Shown one piece after another: positions 35,698-46,884 of a stretch of DNA of 64,000 nt. The notes under the pieces were generated by a model that was not told the DNA's origin, made no database searches, and saw nothing but the letters and a program-made list of their open reading frames with translations. The stretch is from Malus domestica. Its lineage: Eukaryota > Streptophyta > Magnoliopsida > Rosales > Rosaceae. Positions within the stretch are counted from its first letter, which is position 1. Every line of letters begins with the position of its first letter. Both the position numbers and the translations under genes were made by a program. The stretch spans positions 3,231,501-3,295,500 of the forward strand of contig NC_091673.1 of the NCBI RefSeq assembly GCF_042453785.1, written 5' to 3'.

Positions 35698-36060
35698 ATG
35701 CTGCAAGGCCCGTCACGAGCCGGCCTAAGCCGCTACCCCAGCAGCCCAAGCCCAAGGTGCATCATAGGCCCAAAACGCGCTAACAATCATCTCGACCCAA
35801 GCCGCTACCCTAGCAGTGCAATCCAACCCATTCCTGTGGCCCACTTGGTGATCCCGACTGGTCCAAGATCAGTTCAACAGTTCAAGCTTCAAATTTTTAG
35901 ACCGACGATTAAACCGAGGGCATTTTCACCCCGAGTTTATGCGGATTTGATCTATCCCGGCTTAAATTTTGCACTTGGAGTCCACTACACTTCTACCACA
36001 TATGGAGAAGCCTACCATCCAAGCTTTTCCATCCTGCATGGTGAACAACACTTGTCTTGA
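35698..36060 (+). pseudogene. Leader-region frame of gypsy-type element
   Basis: An open stretch of 120 codons upstream of gag, rich in Pro and Ser (for example SRYPSSPSPRC) and ending in YADLIYPGLNFALGVHYTS. It is probably an older, frame-broken N-terminal part of the gag polyprotein; several stops lie between it and 36477. No function is assigned. Confidence 0.4.
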
Positions 36061-36476
36061 CAAGTCATAGAGTTAACTAGTGCCCTCGCGCAGCAAACGA
36101 CCTTGGTGAATCAGCTTTTGTAGAATACCGAGATGCAGCGTGCTCCGAACAAGGTGTCCTGAACATTCTCCACCTCACATCTGAGTAGGAAACATAGCGG
36201 ACAGAGAGAAGTAGTCACTCAATCCGGCTCAAGTTCAACCGGTAGTCTGCGAGTAGCCCACTCGCTTGCCAGGAACGTGCCACCTGCACCGCAACGGGGC
36301 ATAGACGGGGTGAGCATAGGGAAGAGTGACCTAGACTAACAGGTGACGATCGGGGGCAGCTAAAAGTTCCATTGCCCTAGCAGAGGAAAATTCAAGAAAA
36401 TTTTGAAAGGCTCCTGACCGAACGATTGCGTAATTTCTAGCACAACGAGACTACTGACGATGCAGTTCGACGTGAC

Positions 36477-39014
36477 ATGACCAACATAAGCATGTCACCA
36501 TTCACTGATGAGACCCAGTGGACAGATTCACCTCGCGGGTTCACTGTGTCTCACTTCACTCTGTACATGGGAGATGAAAATTCGGATCGACATCTCAAGC
36601 ACTACCATAGTACCATGATCCTCTACAGGAACAATGATGCATTTATGTGCAAAATTTTTACCACAACTTTACTAGGCGAGGCGCAAGGCTGGTACCACAC
36701 CCTATCATCGCGGTCGATCCAGAATTTCAATGAACTTTCCTTGATTTTCACTAAGGAGTATTCGTTTAATTGCTTAATCAAAAGGACATCCAACCATCTC
36801 TTCAGCGTCATAAAAGACCATTGGGAGACAATTTGCAACTATGTCAAGAAGTTCAAAGCAGAAAAGGCCAAGATTGCTGGCTGCAACGAAGACATAGTAA
36901 CGACATCATTCAGAAATGGGCTTCCCACCGAACACCCTTTATTCATAGGATTGATCATGGGAGAAAAACTGATCCTAGCAGCTTCTTATGCTTTGGCGGA
37001 AAAGCACACACTATGGGACAAGGCCAAGCAGTCTATGTAATACTCTGAAAATTTAAATATATGAATTAGATATTCATAATTATGAATACATGGAGAACAT
37101 TGAAAATAAATCGATTTATGATTATGAAAATTTAATTGGGGAATTTTAAAATTTTGTTACCGGGAATTATTATAATTTACGTCGTAAAATTTATTGATAA
37201 GTGGAAAAGATGGAAATGGCCTTAGTGGGTTTAACGTAATTATACGAGGGTGTATTTTATAATTATACATATTAAATTATTTCTTGTTAAATTTGGATAG
37301 AGCATGGCCCTATGAGCGCATAGGCACAAACCGTTTGTGAAACGGAGTTATAATAAAATAGTTATTAGCATTTAAAGTCGGGGACATTTTTGTAAATTTA
37401 ACCCCCTTTAGAAGGCTCCAGATTTTCTGGAGTACTGAGATTCTGCCACGTGTGTAGCTAAGATGAGAAGAAAAGAAAAGAAATGAAGGAAATGGATGGC
37501 TGTGATGGAAAAGAAAAGATTGAAAAAAGGGGGGGGCACAAACAAATCAAGGGGGAAGGAAATGAGGGGAAATGAGGGAGAAGAAAGAGAGAGAACTGGA
37601 TCCTCTTGCCATGGCGACCCGACCCAACCTGACCCGGTTTTACCTTCCCCGTCCGATGTCCATTGGAAGTAATTCCAGTGTCTATGGAAAGCTCTTGACG
37701 AGCCCAACATTCTTGTGTTGTTAGATTGTTAAATTTCTTATCAAATTTTACGAATCGAAACCATAAACCCAAGGTTGTTCCAGCGGGTTCCTCCTTTTTT
37801 TAGTGAATTCTGAAATGATTCCCTTCAATTACCACCACATTTGGACTCCCCTTGAGGTCTAGAACAAAGCCCATACATTATTTGGGGCGTCGGAATGGTT
37901 TTGGAGTCGAATCAAGAACACCCAAAATCAAGGGTTTTCAGTAGTTCGAGGGTGATTTGAGGTGTTTCCCGGCCGAATTGGACTTTGGACCAGGTATGAA
38001 AGTTGTTTCTCTCATTGAACTCTACTTTCCTGTAAAATTTGGTAATTTTTAGAGTTAGTCAGAAATTTGGGTTTCCGTTCGTCCGAAACCACCACCCACG
38101 GCAGCGCGTGGCCAGTGAGCCGATGCTGCCATTTTGTACAAATTTGGATATTCTAAATACGAATTTGGTATCCATTAGAGGTGATTCAATCATTAGAACT
38201 AATGTTGGATATTTCGTTTATTTGGAATATAATCAGAAATGGATTAAGATTGAATTGTGAATTACGAAAGGCTTGATCCCGTTCAATGGTACATAGGCAC
38301 TCTAATGGGAGTTAGATGCAACCTTAAAAATAACTGAGATAAACCTTTATCGAAAATTTGGAAGAAGAAAAAGGATTGGGTGTTTAGTATAAATTTAACC
38401 TCTGTTTGGTCAAATAAATTTAGATATAGGTTTGTGAGAAATTAAGAATTTCTTGAATAATTTGAAGTAATAAATTTTTGTTGGGAATTTGAATTGATGA
38501 AAAGAAATTGGTGAATAAGATGAAGGTTCATCTTATGTTTTTGGTAAGTAAACTTTGGTTATAAATTTGGTATGTGATTAATAAATGTACATAAAGAATT
38601 GTGTTTAATGGTAGTTAACTAAACAATAGTTTATTTTTGGCCTACCACTGAAATTATTTTTCGAAATAAAATTTTCGAGCCGGGGCGTTACAGTCTAGCA
38701 AAAACGAGTTGGAAAAGAAACGCATGGAACGTTCCCCGACCAGAGAATACTCAGTGCCCAAAACATTCACCAAGTTCACAGTTTCAATCGACCAGATTCT
38801 CCGTAAGCTCAAGAATGAACCTTGGTTCGAACTGCCACCACCTATGAAGGGCGATCTTACCAGGCTAGATCAGACAAAGTATTGCACATTCCATCAAGGA
38901 CCATGCCACACTACCAACGACTGCCTAAAGTGGAAGCAGTACCTTGAGAAGCTGACAAATGAGGGTCGATGCGACGAGTATCTTGACAGGTCAATGACAC
39001 GGTCTACAAAATAA
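36477..39014 (+). pseudogene. gypsy-type gag, split by solo LTR
   Basis: Segment 1 (36477-37035) is a retrotransposon gag domain: FTLYMGDENSDRHLKHY, AQGWYHTLSSRSIQNFNEL, TKEYSFN, NYVKKFKAEKAKIAG, FRNGLPTEHP. Segment 2 (38698-39014) resumes in the same frame beyond the inserted LTR and has the zinc-knuckle-like CTFHQGPCHTTNDC. The insertion and its GTCTA duplication explain the gap precisely. The second segment ends at TAA 39012-39014 and nothing downstream resembles pol. Confidence 0.88.
37036..38692. mobile_element. Solo LTR nested in gypsy-type gag
   Basis: 1657 bp, starting TGTAATACTCTGAAAATTT and ending TTTTCGAGCCGGGGCGTTACA, flanked by GTCTA at 37031-37035 and 38693-38697. The TGTAAC/GTTACA-type ends and length match solo LTRs of large plant Ty3/gypsy elements formed by LTR recombination. 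No interior retroviral-type genes are present. Confidence 0.88.
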
Positions 39015-39038
39015 GCGAAAGCCAACACTGAACCCTCC

Positions 39039-39350
39039 TCAAAGACAATGAGAATTAATAGCATATTTGCCAGGTCTGAGCATTTTCAAGATACGACCAA
39101 CTCTGAAAGAATGAAGCATTTGACTTTCATCAAGTAGCAACATGATGGAATGCTGGGGAAAATCTTCATCACCCCCTGAACCCCATTCAGGCTTTTCCAA
39201 ATAAGTTTGAAGTCTCAAGCAGCTCGACGAACAAGACCTCGCAAGCCGAGGATTATCCAATTTGTTATGCAGTTTATACTTTCCAGCACAGTTGATCCAT
39301 TTCTTTATTCTCAATGAAGATTCAAGAAGTTGTTCATAAGCCTGGCTTAA
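39039..39350 (-). pseudogene. Possible captured host-gene fragment, antisense
   Basis: The minus strand stays open past the listed 91 codons and reads as ordinary protein (CRQQLSQAYEQLLESSLR, WINCAGKYKLHNKLD, ARSCSSSCLRLQTYLEKPEW, ESQMLHSFRVGRILKMLRPG). It lies inside the gypsy-type element, opposite to gag, and ends just before the MITE at 39368. The parent gene was not recognised. Confidence 0.4.
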
Positions 39351-39367
39351 CTGCTGTCTACAACAAC

Positions 39368-39884
39368 CAGTGGCGGAGCCACATGGAGACCAAGATGGGC
39401 ACAGGCCTATCCTGAGATATTAGTTTATATACCCTATCTGTTGGTTTTGTAACTAAAGAATTTGCGGCTCGGTGGTTGAAGGGGGTTTTGTGTTCCTGCT
39501 GTCAGGGGTTCGAAATTTGCTATTGAACCTCCTTTATCAGCAATTGTTTTTTGGTGAGTTGACACAGAACAAGGTTAATTTATGTTGAAGGAAAATCTCA
39601 TAATAATAGTATTGAGCCATGATTTTAATTTTTTGTTTGAAATTAATGTTAACTTTATTGTTAATCTCGTAATAAGTTTTGTTTTTATGATATAATTATT
39701 TTAATACTAAATTTTTCATACATGTTAAAGATCTACCAGCCTTGTTTGATTAAAATTTTTCATGCCAATGCAAAAAATGAACCTTTAATTTTCTCTCATT
39801 AGTTATATGGCTATATTTTTTTGTCTCATGTTGTTTATATGATTTAAAGGCCCCTCCTAATTTGAATTCCTAGCTCCGCCACTA
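39368..39884. mobile_element. hAT-type MITE in gypsy-type element
   Basis: 517 bp; ends CAGTGGCGGAGCC / TAGCTCCGCCACTA; exact 8-bp target duplication ACAACAAC (39360-39367, 39885-39892). A degenerate relative is at 32551-32977. Confidence 0.88.
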
Positions 39885-39902
39885 ACAACAACTGCACAAA
39901 CC

Positions 39903-40375
39903 CCTATCTGGGTCTGCTCTCCAGTGCGAGAGGATAAACTAATTACTCTCCAGTGCAAGAAGGTAAACTAATTCCTGGACACCCATCTGGGTCTGCTCTC
40001 TAATGCGAGAGAATAAATTAATTGCTCTCCAGTGCGAGAGGGTAAACTAATTCCCCGACACCCATCTGGGTTTGCTCTTCAGTGCGAGATGATAAACTAA
40101 TTGATTTCCAATGCGAGAGAGTAAACTAGTTCCCCGACACCCATATGGGTTTGCTCTCGAGAGAATAACTAATTGTTCTCCAATGTGAAAGGGTAAACTA
40201 ATTCCCCGACACCCATCTGGGTCTGCTCTCCAGTGCGAGAGGATAAACTAATTAATTTCCAGTGCGAGAGGGTAAACTAGTTCCCCGACACCCATCTGGG
40301 TTTGCTTTCCAATGCGAGAGGATAAACTAATTGCTCTCCAGTACGCAAGGATAAACTAATTCCTCGACACCCATT
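39903..40375. repeat. ~80-bp minisatellite near the polypurine side
   Basis: About six imperfect units built from 'cccatctgggtctgctctccagtgcgagaggataaactaatt' followed by 'gctctccagtgcgagagggtaaactaattccccgaca'. Non-coding; lies between the MITE and the right LTR of the gypsy-type element. Confidence 0.88.
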
Positions 40376-40760
40376 TGCCACACTGCCACGATGATTGCCA
40401 TTTGGCAGCACCACCCAAGAAAAGACAAAGAAAATTAAGTTTTTCTTACATTGGTGCGGCATAGAAAGGATAAATAAATCAACTGAAGACGGTTCTTTGC
40501 ACGGGTAAGCAAAGAAGAGTGCTAGGGGAGGGAGAACAAATATCCTCTAGCTTTCTCTCTTTCTTGTAGGGATAAATAATTAATCTCTGAAGTTGATTTA
40601 ATCCCCTACTTAAGGTAGGCTTAAATAGGCTTTGGAGGCAATTTATTTCCCTTTCCTAGAAGAATCTAATTCCAAGTCCAAGTGGGAATCTACATCAAAG
40701 TTGGAGATCTCTACACATGTTGCCCTTTCCTGTGAGCAACCCAGCAGGTGTAGGGGCATT

Positions 40761-41324
40761 TGTGTAGCAAAAAATAATCAAGTAAATTATGGAGACGACA
40801 CATGTACTTTTGGGTAAAAAGGACAAAATTACCCTCAAGGCACACCGGGATTCCCACGCGCATGCAACGGACAATAACGGCTCAATCAAGGAAGAGTAAA
40901 AGGTGATCAAAATGGTATATATTCAAAACCCTCTCATCACTCCTCATCAAATCCTCACTCAAAAAGTAACTCCCAATTTTCCTATTCAATTTGAGATTAA
41001 TTGTTTGCAAGATATTATTTCACATAATATCTTGCAATTACACTCACAATTTGACCATATGTGGCCAGCCCTTATTCTCCAAACAGGGCCGATCACTCCC
41101 TTATAAATAGCCTATGTTTTCCCACTAAAATGCTAGGCCATTCTCTCCCCAAAAATTCCTAAACACTTTCTCTCTCGAATTCTAACTTTAGCATTGAAGA
41201 TTTTTTGGCCAAAGCACTCCCCATTCATCGTGGGCGCGTAAGGCTTTTGGCCTTAATCTTAGGTGTTATTATTTTGCATGTGCATTTTCGTCAAAGGATA
41301 AGACAGCGGAAATTTGCATTCACA
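40761..41324 (+). repeat. 3' LTR of gypsy-type element
   Basis: 564 bp, partner of 34719-35274, followed by the GTAGC duplication. Retains the GCAAGATATTAT hairpin (41007-41035). Confidence 0.92.
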
Positions 41325-41329
41325 GTAGC

Positions 41330-43798
41330 TAGCATAGATACTTAGCACTAAGTAATACCTAAAAATGATTGACAGAGATTAAAAATAAAAGATCAAAACC
41401 ATTGTGGATCAAAATCGTGTGGAAATCAAATTTAATAGTTCAAAAAAATACATGACATTAAAGTCACACCTTTAAATACATACATATATAGTTGGTATAA
41501 TTTGTATTCCATATCTTAGGGTTTGGTGAGACCAACTAAGCAGCATTCTCTGACTGAGGAAATGGGGCATGCTAATAGTCCAATGAACTGAGACTAACTA
41601 ATCAGTTTGAATCTGCAGTGGAATAATATTGGAGCATTTGGAAGTCAAGTTCAGGTGCATTATTGTTGTTGCTTCCATGTCGAAGTGATCTAAAAGGGTT
41701 TGTGGTTTCCCTGCGTATGGGGAGGGCAGTAACGAGTGACAACACACTGACTCTGCGTTGGCCTTTAGCTCAAGTGTTTGAATCCTTACAGACTAAGATT
41801 TGCCTCCACTTTTCGAGAAGAGAAAGATTGAACGTGATTCGATGAGTGATTTTGATTAAGACTTGTATAATTAGTGCTATTTTTTTTCTTAACTTTAAAA
41901 AGACGTTGAACATAGTTTTGTAAGGTAGTTGATAAGAGCTTCTATAATGCAGAGATACAAATTTGAGAGTAAAAGTCACACTTACATTTTATTTTACATT
42001 TATGGGAGGTGTAAATGTCAGAAATGTTAGTTCTACAACAATGAGGGAGATCTAAATTTGGAATTCCAATTCTGTTTATATATCCTATCTTGCTTATTCG
42101 GAAAACGCCAATCTCAATACATTTTGCATCTTTCATTAGAGATGCTCTAAGGCTAGGAAAATGGGGATAATTTGAGTATATAGAGCACAACAGATTGAAT
42201 CTGATCAATTCACTAAGGCAATTCACCACTTGTAAAGTTAATACAAAAATTATTTACCTATTAAATGTTAATGTCCGTCATAATGATAACACTCAGTTTG
42301 GGTTTTTCTTTCACAATATTGTTTTATATGTTTTTAAGAAGAAATTGAGTTTTGAGAAGTTTATTGTGAAGAGTCCATACATTACATTAACACAAAGAGG
42401 TTGATTTTGATTTTCACTTTAGTTGCGGCGAAGATGTTTAAAGTTTACACTGACGGTCCAATGATTTTTATGTTATCTTTATAGATATTAACCTACTAAT
42501 ATATTAAAAGTGAACTCTAACCTGTCCTAGCTACTTCCTTTTTTATCTTTTTTGGTTAGCGTAATTTAATTAGCCATGCAACCTTTTGATTGTGTGGGGA
42601 AACGCATGCAGTCCATTACAGGAGTCGCAAGTTGCCTTTGTCAAGGTATCTGAACTTTTCTTTCGTAAAGTTGACTTGGTCTTTTTTGCCTTTTATATAC
42701 AGATGAGATTATGAAGAAAAAAAAAAAAGAGGAAAACAAGTCAATTGTAGTTAGCGAGCTTCGTCACAGTTGTTCATATTTTTTTTTAAATTGAAAAGAC
42801 TCATAAAGATATTTTAACTTTCCATTGATCACCATCGTGTGATTCACAAATATATTGATTGTTTCACAAATATAAAATGTATATTGATTGATTCATCAAG
42901 AAAATTAACCTTTGTAATTTGTCTGTAGGCAGCCAATTAAGTATTTCAATCAATATTATGGTACTGATTGCCAAATGTATCCACCTTGTCCTAGATGGAA
43001 ATTGTTGGCCTTTTGAGGCCCTTGAGCTTAAATGCAAACAAACTAAATACATTAATTAAATCTTTTATTTGGTTTTCACTTATTATCTTTCATTTTCATA
43101 TTGCCAAACTTAATACATTAATTAGAGCTCGTTTGGATGTACTTTTAAAATGATTAAAAGTACATATAAACAAACGAACCCTTAAAATGTGTGCTACTCT
43201 CTCTAACCTTTGACTCCAACTAATCTCAAGCTACTCTTAGCTAGAAAATATTAGTTGACAGCTGGTTTTTCTTTGAAAAATGATAACCATCTTCAATCCT
43301 CCCCTAAGCGTGTTAAAATTTCCCAAGAGAGAAAAAAAAGATGGAAATGGTAGTTCAACCGAGAACAAGATACCATTCAGCTGATCAAATTTGGATTTCC
43401 TAATGGATGCTTAGTCTGTATACCACTAATTATCTTGATTAAAATTTGGATTTTCTTGGTGTATATATGGTCTGGTTTTTTCTAGTTAGCCGCACAGGGA
43501 TTCATACATCCTAACTAACCAATTCTGATGCTGGGTCCTTTCGATAATGGGCAAGTCGAATTTGATTAGCCACGTTATTAATTATAGAAATTAAGTTATT
43601 TCTCATGTCAGCACAATTTTTTCAGTGTACTCTAAACTTGGCCACGACGTTAATATTTCACTCAAATTATAACGTGTGGAGTTTATTGTTACTATATCAT
43701 AGAAATGGACATATCAATCAAATAGTCCATTTATAACATGTAAAATGTTATATCACGCGACTTGTATTTCCAGTTCCTATCGCATGTAAGTGGGGGTT
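41330..43798. other. Intergenic region, nothing recognised
   Basis: A+T-rich DNA with no supported gene, RNA or mobile element. Confidence 0.55.
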
Positions 43799-43806
43799 CT
43801 TCCATC

Positions 43807-44151
43807 CAGTGGTGGATGCATTGAGGGGCAAGGGGTCAGCTGACCCCCCAAACTACGATGAACGTCCATGGATACCTTGGATGCTGCCTTTTTGAAGATT
43901 AGAGTTGGCTTCATACATGCCCTCCAACTGACTTTAGGCCTATCAAGACTCAATGAATGTCCATGGATACCTTGGGTGCTACCCCTTGCATACATTAACA
44001 GTGTGCAATATGCTTTTCCAAATGACTTCAGGCCTACCAAGACTCGATGAAATGGCAATATACATGCTATTTATGATTAAAAAAAAATATTGTGCCCTGC
44101 GCGTGCTATTCTTACTGACCCCTCTAATATCATTTCCTGGATTCGCCACTG
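43807..44151. mobile_element. hAT-type MITE with internal duplication
   Basis: 345 bp; ends CAGTGGTGGATGCA / CCTGGATTCGCCACTG; exact 8-bp duplication CTTCCATC (43799-43806, 44152-44159). Inside, a ~90-bp segment beginning 'gatgaacgtccatggatacc' is directly repeated ('aatgaatgtccatggatacc'). Confidence 0.9.
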
Positions 44152-44159
44152 CTTCCATC

Positions 44160-44691
44160 AGGTAAGTATATCTATTAATTGCATGTGGTCATAAACGTCA
44201 GTTAAATAAGCATTCTATGTCAAATTACTAAATTAGTATTGAGATAAAAAGGCTAAAAGAGATTAGACTTTAGTTGATCTGATCATGATTGATTAATAAG
44301 CTAAACCATGCCGGAGAAACTACTAATTAAACTGCTAATTGTGGCAGTACAAGTTAATTTTATGATTGTGCAGATCGTTTTGGCTGATGAATCGTGCACG
44401 TAGAAAACATTTAAAAGGCGCATGCGTATGCAAATATCCATAAGAACACGTTAGTCATCCGTCTCTCATACATGATTCGGAGCCAAAATATGGATATCGG
44501 CATGCAATTATATTACGCGCGCTTATCCAAATTCAAGTGGTGGCAACTGACCAAACTATAAAGTTTAGAAGCACATGACCATAAAAAAAAATAAAAGAAA
44601 AAAAAGTTTAGAAACACACGACCATAAAAGGTAAAAGTTTAGAAGCATGATTTCAGTTTTTAGGTTCATCGACTAAACAAATATACGCACT
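44160..44691. other. Intergenic region, nothing recognised
   Basis: A+T-rich spacer between two MITEs, with no frame or repeat of note except two short 'aaagtttagaa' blocks near 44560-44650. Confidence 0.5.
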
Positions 44692-44699
44692 TAAAAATA

Positions 44700-44820
44700 G
44701 GGAATTGTTATTGGCACTCCAAAAATCTCATTCTACACTCCAAACTTTTTATATTTGAAAAGAAAAATACATTTGTGAAGAGTGTAGAATGAGATATTTG
44801 GAGTGTCAATAACACTTCCC
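44700..44820. mobile_element. 121-bp hAT-type MITE
   Basis: Left half GGGAATTGTTATTGGCACTCC...CATTCTACACTC is mirrored by GAGTGTAGAATGAG...GGAGTGTCAATAACACTTCCC. Exact 8-bp duplication TAAAAATA (44692-44699, 44821-44828). RNA from either strand would fold into a hairpin with ~45-bp arms. Confidence 0.92.
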
Positions 44821-45358
44821 TAAAAATATACTGATTTTTATGAGTCAGACGTCCAAGCCAATCACACAAAATTGGTTTTTAAAAAGATTAGGACCTCTAA
44901 TAGTAATGTACATCCACCAAACAAGCTAATAAAATGAAAATTGCTATATTATTGGATTGAATGGAAGAGACTGCAGGCAATATCCCAAATTCTTAACTTT
45001 ATTTGTTCTAAATTCGACTCATGTGAATGGTGACTGAGTTAGATCCTAAATTTAATTTAAGTCAAATTCCCTACCCTTTAATGTACAATACCGTTCTATA
45101 TATAAACTTTCTTGAGTACCACATAGTTTTGTTCATCTCAACTCAACTAATTAAATAGGGAGATTTAACTGTATATAGTTTTAAACAAACCTCAAACTGG
45201 CCCAATTAAGCCATAGTGGAAATTGTTCAAATTAGGCAGCCGGAAGCTTCTAATTCCCAATTATTTTATCTTCCTTTTCAGGGATCTTTATTTTGGATCA
45301 TGGGAGCATATATATTTAATGGTCATACTATGCATCTTCTTGAAAAAAAAGCAATAAT

Positions 45359-46213
45359 TAAGGGGTGCAATTTGAGTTGGGTCAATTTGAATCCACTCAT
45401 GTGCAGTTCGATTTCAAATCTGATTGGACGAGTTAGAACGAAGTAAAAATCCACCCAACCAACCCGATCTCAACCCAATTATTCGTTGGATTGTGTTGGG
45501 TTGTTGCATACCCATGTCAACCCAAATCCAACCAATTTTTAGCTTGAATTTCTCATGCACATATTAACCCGTCTAATTTTATATTATATAAGCTAGGTAC
45601 AAGAGCTAGACTTGAAGTTTGTCTTCTTTTTTTTTTTTTGAACAAACAGTAGTATCTACACTAAGGGGTGGGACAATGGGCTAAGCTTTACAATGGGCTT
45701 GCCATAATAATGTGGTTCAATTTCGTCTTTGACGATAATCGAACTTAAGACCTTTTACTTACAAGTGAAGAGAAATATCACTAGACCGTAGTATTAAGTG
45801 GCTATGCTTGAAGTTTGTTGTTTGTTTTCATTAGAATAATGAATGATATGTTGCTTTGACATTACATTTGGTTAAAACTTTAGTATTGCCGTGTAATTTA
45901 ATTTCAACTTTGCATGGTTGAAACTTTAAAAATGCGTTACACAGTATTTGGTTTATCTTTTGTATAGATGATGATGTGTAAATGAATTTTAAATAGTTTT
46001 GACATTATCTGATTAAAAAATTGAGATTTATCTTATAAAATAATGTATTGCAACATTGAACTTAAAAAAGTTAGGCAAACCTGAACTCAATTTAAACATG
46101 AACCCAAACAAACCGACATGAATCTAAACCCAATCCAAACAAGAATTAAGAATGTTGAGTTAGGGTTGAGTTGACCATCTAACTTGCCCAACCGATCCGA
46201 GTTGCACCCCTAG
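45359..46213. mobile_element. hAT-like non-autonomous element
   Basis: Ends AAGGGGTGCAATTTGAGTTGGG / CCGATCCGAGTTGCACCCCTA, with 'caacccaa'-type repeats inside each end, as in hAT subterminal clusters. The flanks gcaataat / gcattagt match at six of eight positions, a decayed target duplication. A SINE is nested inside at 45623-45806. Confidence 0.7.
45623..45806 (-). mobile_element. tRNA-type SINE nested in hAT-like element
   Basis: In reverse orientation: it begins near 'ccacttaatactacggtctagtg' (pol III A-box side), has a B-box-like 'aagttcgattatc' and ends in a poly(A) run (plus-strand T-run at 45625-45640). The 12-bp target duplication CTTGAAGTTTGT lies at 45611-45622 and 45807-45818. 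Structure and tail fit plant SINEs. Confidence 0.75.
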
Positions 46214-46881
46214 CATTAGTCATATTCCCTTAATTAAGAAGCCGGCTCTTATCTAGTACTCAATCTATGCAGCAACTTATAATATCCATGTCAAATTATA
46301 CTATGTATAAAAACTATAAACTACTTCTGGGGTGGACACTAAATATAACGCACGATTAGTATCTTGCTTTCAGCATATTATTCTGATGGCTAGAAGGAAT
46401 TGACATGGTGTAGCATATTTTATATAAGGGAGATGCTAGAATGATTATGTACTTAAATCATATTTTGTAGACTACGTTCATGATGTGATGGTTGATATAT
46501 AGTTGAATTTCTTCTTTAATAATTTAAAAAAAAAAACCCAGCAATCTCATTAAAAGGTAAACACTCTTAACAGTTTGAGCTACACAGTTTGTATATGCTT
46601 ATTCAAACTTTATTTATTGGGATGAAATTTAATGAAGTACAAGTATAATGTATAGTACTTCCAATTAAACTTGGGCGACATATGGTACTAATTCATTAGG
46701 TTGGTAGTGAAAGAATCAGATTGATGACCATTTCCATTATTGTATTATACCTTCCCTTCCAACACTCTGGAAGATAATGATCCAGATCGATCAAGAATCT
46801 GAGAATATAATCCAAGTCAGTTTCTAGCAATCATAAACTGTTAAGCTTAATTAAATAATTAACTGGGGCTATACGTGTACC
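46214..46881. other. Intergenic region, nothing recognised
   Basis: A+T-rich spacer with no supported feature. Confidence 0.5.
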
Positions 46882-46884
46882 TAA

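Larger units (their letters stand above)
34719..41324 (+). mobile_element. gag-only Ty3/gypsy-type LTR retrotransposon
   Basis: LTRs 34719-35274 (556 bp) and 40761-41324 (564 bp), TGTG...CACA, flanked by the exact duplication GTAGC (34714-34718, 41325-41329). A primer-site-like 'aattggtgctttcattgagag' follows the left LTR. The interior encodes a gypsy-type gag in two segments (36477-37035 and 38698-39014) separated by a solo LTR, followed by a possible captured fragment, a MITE and a minisatellite. No protease, reverse transcriptase or integrase was found, so it resembles TR-GAG/LARD-type non-autonomous elements. Confidence 0.92.

Noticed and set aside
39903-40375. CRISPR-like array
   Set aside because: Units are contiguous and imperfect with no unique spacers; plant retroelement minisatellite.
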